NCBI GenBank assembly: GCA_036389135.1
Contig: DASVQP010000070.1
Span: 62,001-126,000 of the forward strand
Source: Longimicrobium sp.
GTDB lineage: Bacteria > Gemmatimonadota > Gemmatimonadetes > Longimicrobiales > Longimicrobiaceae
Length of the DNA: 64,000 bases
Direction of reading: 5' to 3'
Of this stretch, positions 16,858 through 25,529 are shown one piece after another. The stretch's first letter is position 1. Every line of letters starts with the position of its first letter. A program made the translations under genes and the position numbers. The notes under the pieces are model-generated. The model worked only from the letters and a program-made list of their open reading frames with translations, was not told the DNA's origin and ran no database searches.

Positions 16858-18237
16858 GTGAGATCCGGGCCCGCCGCCGCGGACGTCCTGCACCCGCCCG
16901 GCCCGCGGGGAGGCGCGCCCGTCCGCTCCATCCTCGCGCTTCGGCGCGACGTGCTGGGGATGCTGGAGCGGATGCACCGCCGTTACGGCGACGTGGTGCG
17001 CTGGCGCGTCGGCGCCATCCCCTTCTATCTCGTAGCGGACCCCGAGGGTGTGCGCGACGTGCTGGTGACGAGGCACCGGCTCTTCATCAAGAGCCGGGCG
17101 CTTCAGCGTGCCCGCGTGCTGCTGGGCCACGGGCTGCTGACCAGCGAGGGCGACTTCCACCTGCGGCAGCGGCGGCTGGCGCAGCCCGCCTTTCACCGCG
17201 AGCGGATCGCGGCGCTGGCGGGGGAGATCGCCGCGCTCTCTGCGCGGATGGCGGAGGGGTGGACGGCCGGCACCACGCTGGACGTGGGCCGCGAGATGAA
17301 CCGGATGACGCTCGCCATCGCCGGGCGCACGCTGTTCGGAGCGGCGGTGGAGGAGGAGGCGGACGAGATCGGCCGGGCGCTGACGGATGCGCTCGGCCTT
17401 TTCACGCGCCTGAGCAACCCGCTGGCGCCGCTCCTGGACCGGCTTCCGGTGCCCGGCACCCTCCGCTTCCACCGAGCGCGCGAGCGGCTGGACTCCACCA
17501 TTCTGCGCATCATCGAGGAGCGGCGGAGGAGCGGGGTGGACCGGCCCGACCTGCTGGGGCTGCTGCTGGCCGCGCGCGACGAGGAGGGGGACGGCGGCGG
17601 GATGACCGACGAGCAGCTCCGCGACGAGACGCTGACGCTCTTTCTGGCCGGTCACGAGACGACGGCCAACGCGCTCGCCTGGACGTGGCACCTGCTGGGC
17701 GCCCACCCGGAGGCGGAGGCGCGCTTCCACGCGGAGATCGACGACGTGCTCGGCGGCCGCACGCCCGGCGCGGAGGACGCCGCGGCGCTGCCGTACACGC
17801 GCGGGGTGTTCGCGGAGGCGATGCGGCTCTTTCCGCCCGCGTACCTGATCGGGCGGGAGCCGAAGGAGGACTTCGTGCTCGGCGGCTTCCGCATACGGCG
17901 TGGTTCGGTGGTGCTGCTCAGCCCGTGGCTCGCGCACCGCGATCCGCGCTTCTGGGATGCGCCGCTGGAGTTCCGTCCGGAGCGGTGGACGCCCGAGGCG
18001 GAGGCGGCGCTTCCACGATTCACGTACTTTCCGTTCGGCGGGGGGCCGCGGAAGTGCATCGGCGAAGGGTTCGCGTGGATGGAAGGGATCCTGGCGCTGG
18101 CGACGCTCGGGCAGCGGTGGCGGCTGCGGCCGGTGCCGGGCGCGGTGCCGAGGCCCGAGCCGCTGATCACGCTGCGGGTGAAGGAGCTGAGGATGATGCT
18201 GGAGCCGCGGCGTGGGGTGCGCGGGGCGGGATCGTAA
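16858..18237 (+). CDS. Cytochrome P450
   Basis: Heme monooxygenase, 459 residues, GTG start. The I-helix oxygen-binding motif AGHETT is near residue 265, the K-helix ExxR (EAMR) near 320 and the heme ligand loop FPFGGGPRKCIG near 395-400. The N-terminal proline-rich motif (HPPGPRGG) without a membrane helix, and general similarity to CYP102/CYP4-like fatty-acid or terpenoid hydroxylases, suggest a soluble enzyme; the substrate cannot be deduced. No ferredoxin or reductase gene is nearby. It lies directly behind lepB, so they are probably co-transcribed without functional link. Confidence 0.93.
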   Translation: MRSGPAAADVLHPPGPRGGAPVRSILALRRDVLGMLERMHRRYGDVVRWRVGAIPFYLVADPEGVRDVLVTRHRLFIKSRALQRARVLLGHGLLTSEGDFHLRQRRLAQPAFHRERIAALAGEIAALSARMAEGWTAGTTLDVGREMNRMTLAIAGRTLFGAAVEEEADEIGRALTDALGLFTRLSNPLAPLLDRLPVPGTLRFHRARERLDSTILRIIEERRRSGVDRPDLLGLLLAARDEEGDGGGMTDEQLRDETLTLFLAGHETTANALAWTWHLLGAHPEAEARFHAEIDDVLGGRTPGAEDAAALPYTRGVFAEAMRLFPPAYLIGREPKEDFVLGGFRIRRGSVVLLSPWLAHRDPRFWDAPLEFRPERWTPEAEAALPRFTYFPFGGGPRKCIGEGFAWMEGILALATLGQRWRLRPVPGAVPRPEPLITLRVKELRMMLEPRRGVRGAGS

Positions 18238-18279
18238 AGGGTCTCGCGCGGAGACGCAGAGAGAGGCGCTGAGGAAAGC

Positions 18280-18771
18280 GTGCTCCGGTTGCCGGTTGGG
18301 TACAACTTACAACTCGTGATTCTGATGTCTGGGGACGATTCGGTGTGGGAGGCGGGGGAGGTGGCCGCGGCGCTGGAGCACTACCTGGGGCTCGGTGAGG
18401 TGACGGCGGAAGCGCTCGAGGAGCGGCTGCTGGGGGCGGGTGTGCTGGAGAGGGCCCCGGTCCGCGAGGGTGCGGACGAGGCGGCGCGCTTCCAGGTGCT
18501 CGCGCTGGCGGCTCAGGATCTTTGGCTGGCGGAGCGCTTCCGCGGGAGGAGCGCGGACGTGGCGCACTTCGGGCGGCTGCGAGGGCGGTTCTTTGCGGCG
18601 CTGCGCGTGCTGGGCGAGCACGGGGCGGCGCTGGAGCGGGCCGGGCTCGTCATCCTGCGCTCCGACCAGCCCTGGATCGCGCCGCTGCTGGCGGAGGCGT
18701 TGGCGTCCGCGCCCGTCCACGTCGACGCACAGGGCCCCATGCTGGTGATGATGAAGCCGGAAGAGAAGTAG
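18280..18771 (+). CDS. Conserved-looking protein of unknown function
   Basis: The 163-residue protein starts at GTG 18280 behind GAGGAAA, a good ribosome site, while the internal ATG 18325 has none. It is helical, Ala/Leu/Glu-rich and without signal peptide. Two halves are separated by a short acidic stretch. No motif was recognised. Codon use is like its neighbours. It ends 104 bases before the six-cysteine peptide gene. Confidence 0.6.
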   Translation: MLRLPVGYNLQLVILMSGDDSVWEAGEVAAALEHYLGLGEVTAEALEERLLGAGVLERAPVREGADEAARFQVLALAAQDLWLAERFRGRSADVAHFGRLRGRFFAALRVLGEHGAALERAGLVILRSDQPWIAPLLAEALASAPVHVDAQGPMLVMMKPEEK

Positions 18772-18875
18772 GCGGCCTTCGCGATGGAAGTTCGAGGCGC
18801 GCACACATCGGGCACGCATTATGCGCCGCAATGTCACAGACGCGAAGTACGGAAAACCTTTACAGGAGGCGCAAG

Positions 18876-19082
18876 ATGAACCGTTCCACTTTCGGCAGGG
18901 CCGTACTTACGGTCACGGTGGTTCTGGGGCTCGGCTTCGGGCTACAGGAGGCGGTGGCGTCCGAGGCGCAGCGGCCGTTCTGCGAGGACGACTTGGATTG
19001 CGAGCAGACCTGTCAGCGTATATACGGCCCGGACGCGGCCGGGATCTGCAGTTCCGGCCACACCTGCTACTGCTACTACTGA
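18876..19082 (+). CDS. Secreted six-cysteine peptide with defensin-like (CS-alpha-beta) cysteine pattern
   Basis: The 68-residue precursor starts at ATG 18876 with an optimal AGGAGG six bases upstream. Residues 1-29 are a Sec signal peptide (basic start, hydrophobic core, cleavage near Ala-Val-Ala). The mature peptide of about 39 residues has Cys36, 42, 46, 58, 64 and 66: spacing C-x5-C-x3-C-x11-C-x5-C-x-C, with Gly56 two before the fourth Cys. This is the CxxxC...GxC...CxC signature of invertebrate, fungal and reported myxobacterial defensin-like peptides (expected pairing 1-4, 2-5, 3-6), and the end CYCYY resembles fungal plectasin. The mature part is acidic (about 7 Asp/Glu against 2 Arg), unlike most antimicrobial defensins. 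No export, modification or immunity gene is adjacent. The peptide gene is well supported; the fold and function are inference. Confidence 0.78.
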   Translation: MNRSTFGRAVLTVTVVLGLGFGLQEAVASEAQRPFCEDDLDCEQTCQRIYGPDAAGICSSGHTCYCYY

Positions 19083-19087
19083 GAGGC

Positions 19088-19275
19088 TAACACAGAGCTA
19101 CAGAGCGAACAAACACGACTTCCTGAACGGAGCGCCGAACCGCGCCTGCGCCTGCGCGACCGCAGGCGCGCAGTGAAGGAAGGGGCTCTCCCACGTGCAC
19201 CACCACATCCCATGTTCGGATGCGTGTACGTGTGGTCTCCGTAGCCTTGCAGTTCCCTCTGTGTTCTCTGTGTGA
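19088..19275. repeat. Dispersed repeat, CACAGAG family, copy 2
   Basis: AACACAGAGCTACAGAG follows the peptide stop, and a near-complementary CCCTCTGTGTTCTCTGTGTG block ends at 19275. Between them is unrelated sequence with a CTGCGCCTGCGCGACCGCAGGCGCGCAG palindrome split in two halves. No gene is seen. Confidence 0.6.
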
Positions 19276-19298
19276 GGCTTTTTCTGTCGCCGGGCCGT

Positions 19299-20093
19299 TC
19301 AGACTGACGGGGTGCCGTCCAGTTCGGGGGGATTTTCGGGGGTGGGGGGTGGGGCGTTCAGCGCCGCCTCCTGCTCCCGTCTTTCGTCGGTCTGCCCGGC
19401 GGAGGCGATCTCGCACCACTGGCCTAGGACGGGATCGGTGTGGACCAGCTCCACGAGGCCCGGGTCGAACTGGCGGCCGGCGCCTTTCCTCAGCCGGTCG
19501 AACGCCTCGTCCACCGGCATCCCCTCCTTGTAGGCGCGCGGCTGGGTCATGGCGTCGAAGGCGTCGGCGATGGCGATGATGCGCGCGCCCAGCGGGATCT
19601 CTTCTGCGCCGCAGCCGCGGGGGTAGCCGCTGCCGTCCCAGCACTCGTGGTGCGACGCGACGACTTCCGCGATGCCGGGGTGGATCGGCTCCAGCGGCTC
19701 CAGGATGCGGGCGCTGAGGTGCGGATGGAACTCCATCTCCGTGCGCTCGTCCTCGCTGAGCGGGTCGCGCGAGTGGACGATGTGGAAGAAGCGGTCGTCG
19801 ATCTTCCCCATGTCGTGCAGCAGCGCGCCCACGCGGAGCGTCGCCAGCTCGCGGCGCGGCATCCCGAACCGCTGCGCCAGCGCGAAGCTCAGGTCCGCCA
19901 CACGGCGGCTGTGGCGCGCGGTGATGGCGTCATCGGCTGTAAGGGCGTTGAGGAGCACGTCCACCAGGATGCGGTGCGTGACCCTCTCGCGCCGCGACCG
20001 GCGAAAGGAATCCGCCAGCCACGCGGCGCCCACCACCACCACCCCGGCGATCCCCCCCCACGCGATGCCGCGCCCCGCTTCATCCTTCCTCAT
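19299..20093 (-). CDS. Membrane-anchored HD-GYP domain protein
   Basis: Predicted cyclic-di-GMP phosphodiesterase or related phosphohydrolase, 264 residues from ATG 20093 with AAGGTG upstream. A single N-terminal membrane helix (about 12-27) precedes the HD domain: His93-Asp94 in LLHDMGK, HPHLSARIL, HHECWDGSGYPRG (GYP at 156-158), and DAFDAMTQPRAYK. All HD-GYP signature blocks are present. The tail after 235 is Pro/Glu-rich. It could tune motility or biofilm formation, consistent with the pilus genes of the window. Confidence 0.88.
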   Translation of the reverse strand: MRKDEAGRGIAWGGIAGVVVVGAAWLADSFRRSRRERVTHRILVDVLLNALTADDAITARHSRRVADLSFALAQRFGMPRRELATLRVGALLHDMGKIDDRFFHIVHSRDPLSEDERTEMEFHPHLSARILEPLEPIHPGIAEVVASHHECWDGSGYPRGCGAEEIPLGARIIAIADAFDAMTQPRAYKEGMPVDEAFDRLRKGAGRQFDPGLVELVHTDPVLGQWCEIASAGQTDERREQEAALNAPPPTPENPPELDGTPSV

Positions 20094-20249
20094 TCACCTT
20101 TTCCGGTTGAGTGCCGGTGGCGCGGCAGTGCAGAAGATGCGCCACGGAACCGTTCGTGCGCTGGCGGCGACCCGCGTGGCGTGCGCGGGGTACAATGGCG
20201 ACGGAGCCGGCCGGGCCGGCGCTACACGACGAACGATTGGAGGCCAGGA

Positions 20250-20666
20250 ATGTCCGAGACAACGCAGGACTTCACGCCGCTGGAGAAGCCGCACGACGAA
20301 TGGCGGCGCGAGCTGACGCCGCAGCAGTACGCCGTGCTCTTTGAGGAGGGAACGGAGCGCGCCTTCACCAGCCCGCTCAACGACGAGAAGCGCCCGGGGA
20401 CCTTTGCGTGCGCGGCGTGCGGGCTTCCGCTCTTCACGTCGGACACCAAGTTCGACAGCGGCACGGGGTGGCCGAGCTTCTTCGACCCCATCCCCGGGCA
20501 CCTGGAGACGAAGCGGGACTTCAAGATGATCTGGCCACGCACCGAGTACCACTGTGCGCGCTGTGGCGGGCACCAGGGGCACGTCTTCACCGATGGGCCG
20601 GCGCCCACGGGGAAGCGCTACTGCAACAACGGGGTGGCGCTCCGCTTCGAGCCGCGGGAAGGCTGA
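20250..20666 (+). CDS. msrB: Peptide-methionine (R)-S-oxide reductase
   Basis: Repairs oxidised methionine (R-sulfoxide) in proteins using thioredoxin. Length is 138 residues from ATG 20250 behind CCAGGA. Zinc-binding Cys54/57 and 102/105 (CAAC and CARC), the substrate loop SGTGWPSF and catalytic Cys125 in RYCNNG are all present. The usual motif is RYCxNS; here Asn-Gly follows. No signal peptide, so cytoplasmic. A TACAAT box at 20191 may be its -10 element. Confidence 0.92.
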   Translation: MSETTQDFTPLEKPHDEWRRELTPQQYAVLFEEGTERAFTSPLNDEKRPGTFACAACGLPLFTSDTKFDSGTGWPSFFDPIPGHLETKRDFKMIWPRTEYHCARCGGHQGHVFTDGPAPTGKRYCNNGVALRFEPREG

Positions 20667-20725
20667 CGCCATGCGCGCCGCTCCTTGAATGGGGCGGCGC
20701 GCTGCTTTTCCACGGAGAGACCCAC

Positions 20726-21946
20726 GTGCACTCGATCCCCCTTACCTTTTCAGGCGCATCCGGGGCGCGCCTTTCCGCCCGGCTGGATCTGCCGCCGAGC
20801 GGGGAGCCGCGCGCCTGCGTGCTGCTGGCGCACTGCTTCACCTGCTCCAAGAACCTGAACGCCGTGGTCAACATCGCCCGCGCGCTCAACGGCGAGGGGC
20901 TGGCGGTGCTGCGCTTCGACTTCACGGGGCTGGGGGAGAGCGAGGGCGAGTTCGCGGAGACGAACTTCTCCACCGCCGTGGCGGACCTGGTCTTGGCGGC
21001 GGAGTTCCTGGCGGCGCGCGGAATGGCGCCCGCACTCCTGGTGGGCCACTCGCTGGGCGGCGTCGCGGCGCTGGTGGCGGCCGGGCGCATCCCCTCGCTG
21101 CGCGCCGTCGCCACGCTGTGCGCGCCCTCCGATCCGTGGCTCGCGATGGGTCTTCTCGCGGAGTCGCGGGAGCGGATCGAAGCGGACGGAGCGGCCACCG
21201 TGCAGATCGGCGGGCGTCCATTCGTCGTCAAGCGGCAGCTCATGGACGACCTGCGCGGCTCCCGCATCGAGGAGGCGCTGGCCCAATTGGAACTTCCTCT
21301 GCTCGTCCTCCACTCCGCCGAAGACCAGGTGGTGGCGCTGGAGCACGCGATGAAGATCTTCCAGGGGGCGCGGGGGAGCCGCAGCTTCATCTCACTCGAC
21401 GGCGCGGACCACCTGCTGAGCAACCGCGACGATGCGCGCTACGCCGGCCGTGCGATCGCGGCGTGGGCATCGCGCCACCTCCCCGAGCTCCCCCACCCGA
21501 AGCTCGAGGAGCTTTCCGACGCCGGCGAGGTGCTGACGGTGACGGGTCCGTCCGGATTCCGCACCGCGATCTCGGCCGGGCGGCACGTCTTCGTGGCGGA
21601 CGAGCCCGTCGCGGTCGGCGGCGCGGATGCGGGGCCGACGCCCTACGACTACCTGATGGCCGGGCTGGGCGCGTGCACCGGGATGACGGTGAAGATGTAC
21701 GCGGAGCGGAAGGGCTGGCCGCTGGAGGAGGTCTCGGTGCGGATGCGTCACGGCAAGGTGCACGCGCTCGACGAGGCCCGCTGCGCATCTGGCCAGCCGT
21801 GCGTGGACCACATCCGGCGCGAGCTGGTCCTGGAAGGGCCCCTGACCGCGGAGCAGCGCGAGCGCCTGCGCGAGATCGCCGACCGCTGCCCCGTGCACCG
21901 CACCATGACCGCGGCGGCACAGATCGAGACGGCGCTGGTGGGGTAG
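20726..21946 (+). CDS. Alpha/beta-hydrolase fused to OsmC-like domain
   Basis: Two-domain cytoplasmic protein, 406 residues, GTG start with GGAGAG upstream. Residues 1-255 are an alpha/beta-hydrolase with GHSLGG (Ser109), HSAEDQVV and DGADHLL for the acid and His. Residues about 265-406 are an OsmC/Ohr-like domain with its two redox cysteines in GACTGMTV and DRCPVHRT. This fusion is a known family; OsmC domains reduce organic hydroperoxides, and the hydrolase half may release ester-linked peroxides. It follows msrB, so the two form a small oxidative-damage operon. Confidence 0.88.
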   Translation: MHSIPLTFSGASGARLSARLDLPPSGEPRACVLLAHCFTCSKNLNAVVNIARALNGEGLAVLRFDFTGLGESEGEFAETNFSTAVADLVLAAEFLAARGMAPALLVGHSLGGVAALVAAGRIPSLRAVATLCAPSDPWLAMGLLAESRERIEADGAATVQIGGRPFVVKRQLMDDLRGSRIEEALAQLELPLLVLHSAEDQVVALEHAMKIFQGARGSRSFISLDGADHLLSNRDDARYAGRAIAAWASRHLPELPHPKLEELSDAGEVLTVTGPSGFRTAISAGRHVFVADEPVAVGGADAGPTPYDYLMAGLGACTGMTVKMYAERKGWPLEEVSVRMRHGKVHALDEARCASGQPCVDHIRRELVLEGPLTAEQRERLREIADRCPVHRTMTAAAQIETALVG

Positions 21947-21947
21947 G

Positions 21948-22040
21948 CCCTCACCCCCGTCTCGTTACACTCGACTGCCCCCTCTCCCGATAACAGGAGA
22001 GGGCTGCGCCCTCCCGTCATCGAGAGAGGGGGCGTGGGTA
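21948..22040. repeat. Dispersed repeat, CTCACCCCC...GAGAGGG family, copy 1
   Basis: Contains the CCCCCTCTCCCGATAACAGG block and its inverted counterpart. A close relative is at 62751-62833 and a short piece at 40181-40213. It lies between converging genes. Confidence 0.65.
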
Positions 22041-22089
22041 CCTCGTGGGGCGCGATCCAGGAACGGACGGTTGCGGCGTACCAGCGTCT

Positions 22090-22599
22090 CTACCGTGTGC
22101 CGTACCAGTAGAGCGCGGCGCCAAGCGGAGCGAACATCCAGTAGTCGCGCGGGGCGATCCACCACCACGTCGGCGCGTGCCACCAGATGTGCTCGCGCGT
22201 GAAGCGGCGCAGGCCGAAGGCGGGGTTGAAGACGAACCAGAGGAAGTCTTCGGCGATCCAGAAGAAGATCAGGAATGCGAGGATCCGCGCCTCGCCGCGC
22301 AGCGACGGGAGCGCGAAGCCGAGCGCGAAGGGGAGGTGCGCCATCACCAGCACCCACGCGTGCACCCACAGGTGATAGCCGGTGAGCGGGCGCCCGCTGA
22401 AGAACAGCTTCGTCCAGCGGTTCTCGATCCGCCACGTCGGGAGGTTGGAGGCCCAGCCGCCCTCCTCTCCCTCGATCTGGATCTCGAGCAGGGCGAAGGC
22501 GGCCGCGGCGGCCAGCACCGCGCCAAAGAACCAGAAGTGCGTCAATCGAGGGGCCCGGTGCGTGGGGGCGTATTCACGGACACCCGGCTGCGGGGGCAC
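22090..22599 (-). CDS. Integral membrane protein of unknown function
   Basis: A hydrophobic protein with about four membrane segments, rich in Trp and Phe (HFWFFGAVL, IFFWIAEDFLWFVF, HIWWHAPTWWW). The start is uncertain: GTG 22599 gives 169 residues, a TTG nearer the first helix is possible, and neither has a clear ribosome site. The conserved-looking blocks around His and Trp suggest a real family, but I do not recognise it. It is divergent from the glycosyltransferase gene. Confidence 0.55.
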   Translation of the reverse strand: MPPQPGVREYAPTHRAPRLTHFWFFGAVLAAAAAFALLEIQIEGEEGGWASNLPTWRIENRWTKLFFSGRPLTGYHLWVHAWVLVMAHLPFALGFALPSLRGEARILAFLIFFWIAEDFLWFVFNPAFGLRRFTREHIWWHAPTWWWIAPRDYWMFAPLGAALYWYGTR

Positions 22600-22655
22600 G
22601 CCGCGTGCCGCGGCGATCCTGTACAGCGAGTCGTGCCCACTGCCGCGGAGAGCCC

Positions 22656-23765
22656 ATGGAGAGACCCGGCGTCCTGATCGTTTCCGCCTCCACCGGCACC
22701 GGGCACCTGCGCGCGGCGGAGGCACTTCGAGCCGCCTTCACCGAGCTGGACCCCGCGCTCCGGGTGGAGCACGTGGACCTGCTGACGCTGGCTCCACGCT
22801 GGGTGCGCGCGCTGTACGGCGCGGGGTTCGAAATGATCGCCGCGCGGGCGCCGCGGGTGTGGAAGGGGATTTACCACCTCACCGACGGAATGGACCACGA
22901 CCGGGCGCACTGGGCTCCGGCGGCCCGCCGCATCCTCTTCCGCGCCTTCCACGATCTCGTGCTGACGCATCCGTGGAGCGCGTGCCTGTGCGCCCACTTC
23001 CTCCCCTGCCAGCTCGCCGCGGGGCGCCCGGGGTGGCCGCCCTTTGCGCTCGCCATCACCGACTTCACCCTGCACCGCGTCTGGGTGCAGCCCGGCGTGC
23101 GGCGCTACTTCGTGGCCACGGATGCGCTGGCGGCCGAGCTGCGGCCACGGGCGCGCGGGGCGGCGGTGGAGGTGACCGGCATCCCCATTGACCCGTCGGT
23201 GGCGCGGGTCCCCGCGTGGGCGGATGCGCGGGTGGAGTGGGGGCTGCACCCGGAACGGCCGGTCGCGCTGGTGGCCGGCGGCGGGCTGGGGATCGGGGTG
23301 GAGGAGGCCGTCTTCGCCGCGCTCGATGGGGCGGATCCCGCGGCGACCATCGTGGCGGTGTGCGGCAGGAACGACGCGGCACGCGCACGGCTGGAGACGC
23401 TGCGGCTTCCGCCCGAGCGCCTGCGGGTGCTCGGCTACGTGCGCGGGCTGCCGTCGCTGATGGCCGCGGCGGATGTGGTGGCGACCAAGGCCGGTGGGCT
23501 GTCGGTGAGCGAGGCGCTCGCGCTGGGTCGTCCCCTCCTCCTCACCCGCCCCATCCCCGGCGCGGAGGAGGGGAACACGCGCACCCTGGAGCGAAGCGGC
23601 GCCGCACTCGCCGGCCGTAACAGGGTCGAGATGACCGCCGCCTTCGCCCGCGTCTTTTCTGAGCCGGGCCTTCTCCCGCGCCTGTCCGCCGCCGCGACCG
23701 CGCTGGGCCGGCCGTTTTCCGCCCGCACGGTGGCGGAGAGCGTGCGGCGGGAGTACGTGCGGTAG
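22656..23765 (+). CDS. MGDG synthase-type glycolipid glycosyltransferase
   Basis: The 369-residue protein starts at ATG 22656 with GGAG upstream. The N-terminal half opens with GVLIVSASTGTGHLRAAEAL, the glycine loop of the MGDG-synthase family, and the C-terminal half is a GT28-type domain (VVATKAGGLSVSEALALGRP, the UDP-sugar binding block). Members transfer Glc or Gal from the UDP-sugar to diacylglycerol at the inner leaflet. The exact sugar and lipid cannot be read from sequence. Confidence 0.85.
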   Translation: MERPGVLIVSASTGTGHLRAAEALRAAFTELDPALRVEHVDLLTLAPRWVRALYGAGFEMIAARAPRVWKGIYHLTDGMDHDRAHWAPAARRILFRAFHDLVLTHPWSACLCAHFLPCQLAAGRPGWPPFALAITDFTLHRVWVQPGVRRYFVATDALAAELRPRARGAAVEVTGIPIDPSVARVPAWADARVEWGLHPERPVALVAGGGLGIGVEEAVFAALDGADPAATIVAVCGRNDAARARLETLRLPPERLRVLGYVRGLPSLMAAADVVATKAGGLSVSEALALGRPLLLTRPIPGAEEGNTRTLERSGAALAGRNRVEMTAAFARVFSEPGLLPRLSAAATALGRPFSARTVAESVRREYVR

Positions 23766-23783
23766 GGCGATGGACAATGGGAG

Positions 23784-23830
23784 GATAGCTTCGGCCCGCC
23801 AAGACGAGTGTAGTAGCAGGCCGAACTATC
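23784..23830. terminator. Hairpin between converging genes
   Basis: GATAGCTTCGGCC (23784-23796) pairs with GGCCGAACTATC (23819-23830), with one bulged base. It lies between the converging glycosyltransferase and flavoprotein genes and overlaps the stop codon of the latter. Confidence 0.4.
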
Positions 23831-25364
23831 AACGCAGCGCGCGGAAGAAGAGGCGGAACGCCTTCTTCGCGGCGGGCGTGAGGCGGGTGCGGCTCCAGGC
23901 GTCGGCGGCTTTGCGGATGACCTCGGCCTGGGTGGGGTAGGGGAAGATCGTCTGGCCCACTTTGCCCAGGCCGATGCCGGCGGTCATCGCCTGGGTGATC
24001 TGGCTGATGAGGTCGCCGGCGTGGTCGGCGACGAGGGTTGCGCCGAGGATGCGGTCCGTGCCGGCCTTCAGGTGCACGCGGAGGAAGCCGTCTTCCTCGC
24101 CATCGAGGCGTGCGCGGTCCACCTCGCGCATGGGGATGGTGATGGTCTCGGCGCCCTGCTCCTTTGCCTCGTCCGCGGTGATGCCGACGTGCGCCACCTC
24201 CGGCGCGGTGTAGGTGCACCAGGGGATCACCAGGTCGGACGCCTTGCCGCGGCCGAAGAAGAGGGCGTTCCGCACCACCATACGCGCCTGGGCATCGGCG
24301 GCGTGGGTGAAGCGATACTTCGACGCCACGTCTCCGATGGCGTAGATGCGCGCGCTGGTGGTGCGCATGTGCTCGTCGACCGTGACGCCGTGCTCACCGA
24401 ACTCGACGCCCGCGGCTTCCAGGCCGATGTCTTCCACGTTCGGCGCGCGGCCGGCGGCGACCAGCAGGTGGCTTGCCTCGGTGCTCGCGGCCGCTCCGCC
24501 CCGCGTCCAGCGAACGGTGACCGTCGCACCGATGCGCGTCACCCGCTCCACCTTCGCCCCCAGCACGATCTCCACGCCGTCGCGGCGGAGCGCTTCCGCG
24601 ACGGTGGCCGCGGCGTCGGGGTCGTCGTGGGGGAGGACCTGGTCCTTGTCGTCCAGTATGGTGACGCGGCTGCCGAAGCGCACGAACGCCTGCGCCAGCT
24701 CGCACCCGATCGGCCCGCCGCCGATGACGACCAGGTGCTCCGGGCGCTGCGTCAGCGAGAAGATCGTCTCGTTGGTCAGGTAGCCCGCCTCCGCCAGCCC
24801 CTCGATGCGCGGGACGGCGGGGCGCCCTCCGGTGGCGACCACCGCGCGGCGGAAGCGGAGGCGCGCGCCTCCCACCTCCAGTGCATCCCCGGACACGAAG
24901 CGCCCCTCACCGAGAAAGACGTCGACCCCCAGCTCGTCTCGGAAGCGGCGCGCCCCGTCCACCGGGCTCAGGTCGGCGCGGATGCGGCGCATGCGCTCCA
25001 TCGCCACGGCGAAGTCGCCGTCGCCTGCGGAGGCCGGGCCGCCGAAGCGCTCCGAAGCCTCGGCGGCGGCCTTCCACCCGCGGGCGGCGCGGATCAGCGC
25101 CTTGGAGGGGACGCACCCCACGTTCAGGCAGTCGCCGCCCATCAGCGCGCGCTCCACCAGCGCCACGCGCGCGCCCAGCGCCGCGCCGATGGCCGCCGTC
25201 ACCAGCCCCGCCGTCCCCGCGCCGAGCACCACCAGGTGGTAGCTGGACTTCGGAGTGGGGTTGCTCCACAATGGCGGATGCACGGTCTCCAGCAGGCGAC
25301 GGTCATGCTCCCCCACGGGCGCTTCGGCGAGCGGGAGCGGCGCGGCGGGATCGGGCGTACTCAT
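23829..25364 (-). CDS. MerA-like pyridine nucleotide-disulfide oxidoreductase
   Basis: FAD-dependent disulfide reductase, 511 residues from ATG 25364 (GGAG upstream). It has the FAD loop GAGTAGLV, redox disulfide Cys79/Cys84 in GGDCLNVGCVPSK, the NAD(P) loop IGGGPIGCELAQ, the second FAD motif IYAIGDVA and the dimerisation domain. It resembles mercuric reductases in size and active site, but it lacks both the heavy-metal domain and the C-terminal vicinal cysteines that bind Hg(II); the end is Phe-Arg-Ala-Leu-Arg. Its substrate is therefore open, and no merR, merT or merP gene is nearby. Confidence 0.78.
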   Translation of the reverse strand: MSTPDPAAPLPLAEAPVGEHDRRLLETVHPPLWSNPTPKSSYHLVVLGAGTAGLVTAAIGAALGARVALVERALMGGDCLNVGCVPSKALIRAARGWKAAAEASERFGGPASAGDGDFAVAMERMRRIRADLSPVDGARRFRDELGVDVFLGEGRFVSGDALEVGGARLRFRRAVVATGGRPAVPRIEGLAEAGYLTNETIFSLTQRPEHLVVIGGGPIGCELAQAFVRFGSRVTILDDKDQVLPHDDPDAAATVAEALRRDGVEIVLGAKVERVTRIGATVTVRWTRGGAAASTEASHLLVAAGRAPNVEDIGLEAAGVEFGEHGVTVDEHMRTTSARIYAIGDVASKYRFTHAADAQARMVVRNALFFGRGKASDLVIPWCTYTAPEVAHVGITADEAKEQGAETITIPMREVDRARLDGEEDGFLRVHLKAGTDRILGATLVADHAGDLISQITQAMTAGIGLGKVGQTIFPYPTQAEVIRKAADAWSRTRLTPAAKKAFRLFFRALR

Positions 25365-25529
25365 CGATCGAATCTCCAGAACGGGCAACCGGGGTCTATC
25401 ACGGATCTACGAATCCTCGTCGGTACCGGATCGTGCCGCGTATCCAGTGAGACGGCACCTTGCGCCCGCGCGGCCGGACAGCTAACCGAATCGGCGGACG
25501 CACGGAAATCCTCGTTCCACACACCATCG

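Noticed and set aside
18522-19082. A longer 186-codon frame ending in the cysteine peptide
   Set aside because: The upstream part overlaps the 163-residue gene in another frame; the AGGAGG site and signal peptide mark ATG 18876 as the true start.
23829-25364. Mercury resistance operon
   Set aside because: The MerA-like protein lacks the Hg-binding C-terminal cysteines and HMA domain, and no merR, merT or merP is near.
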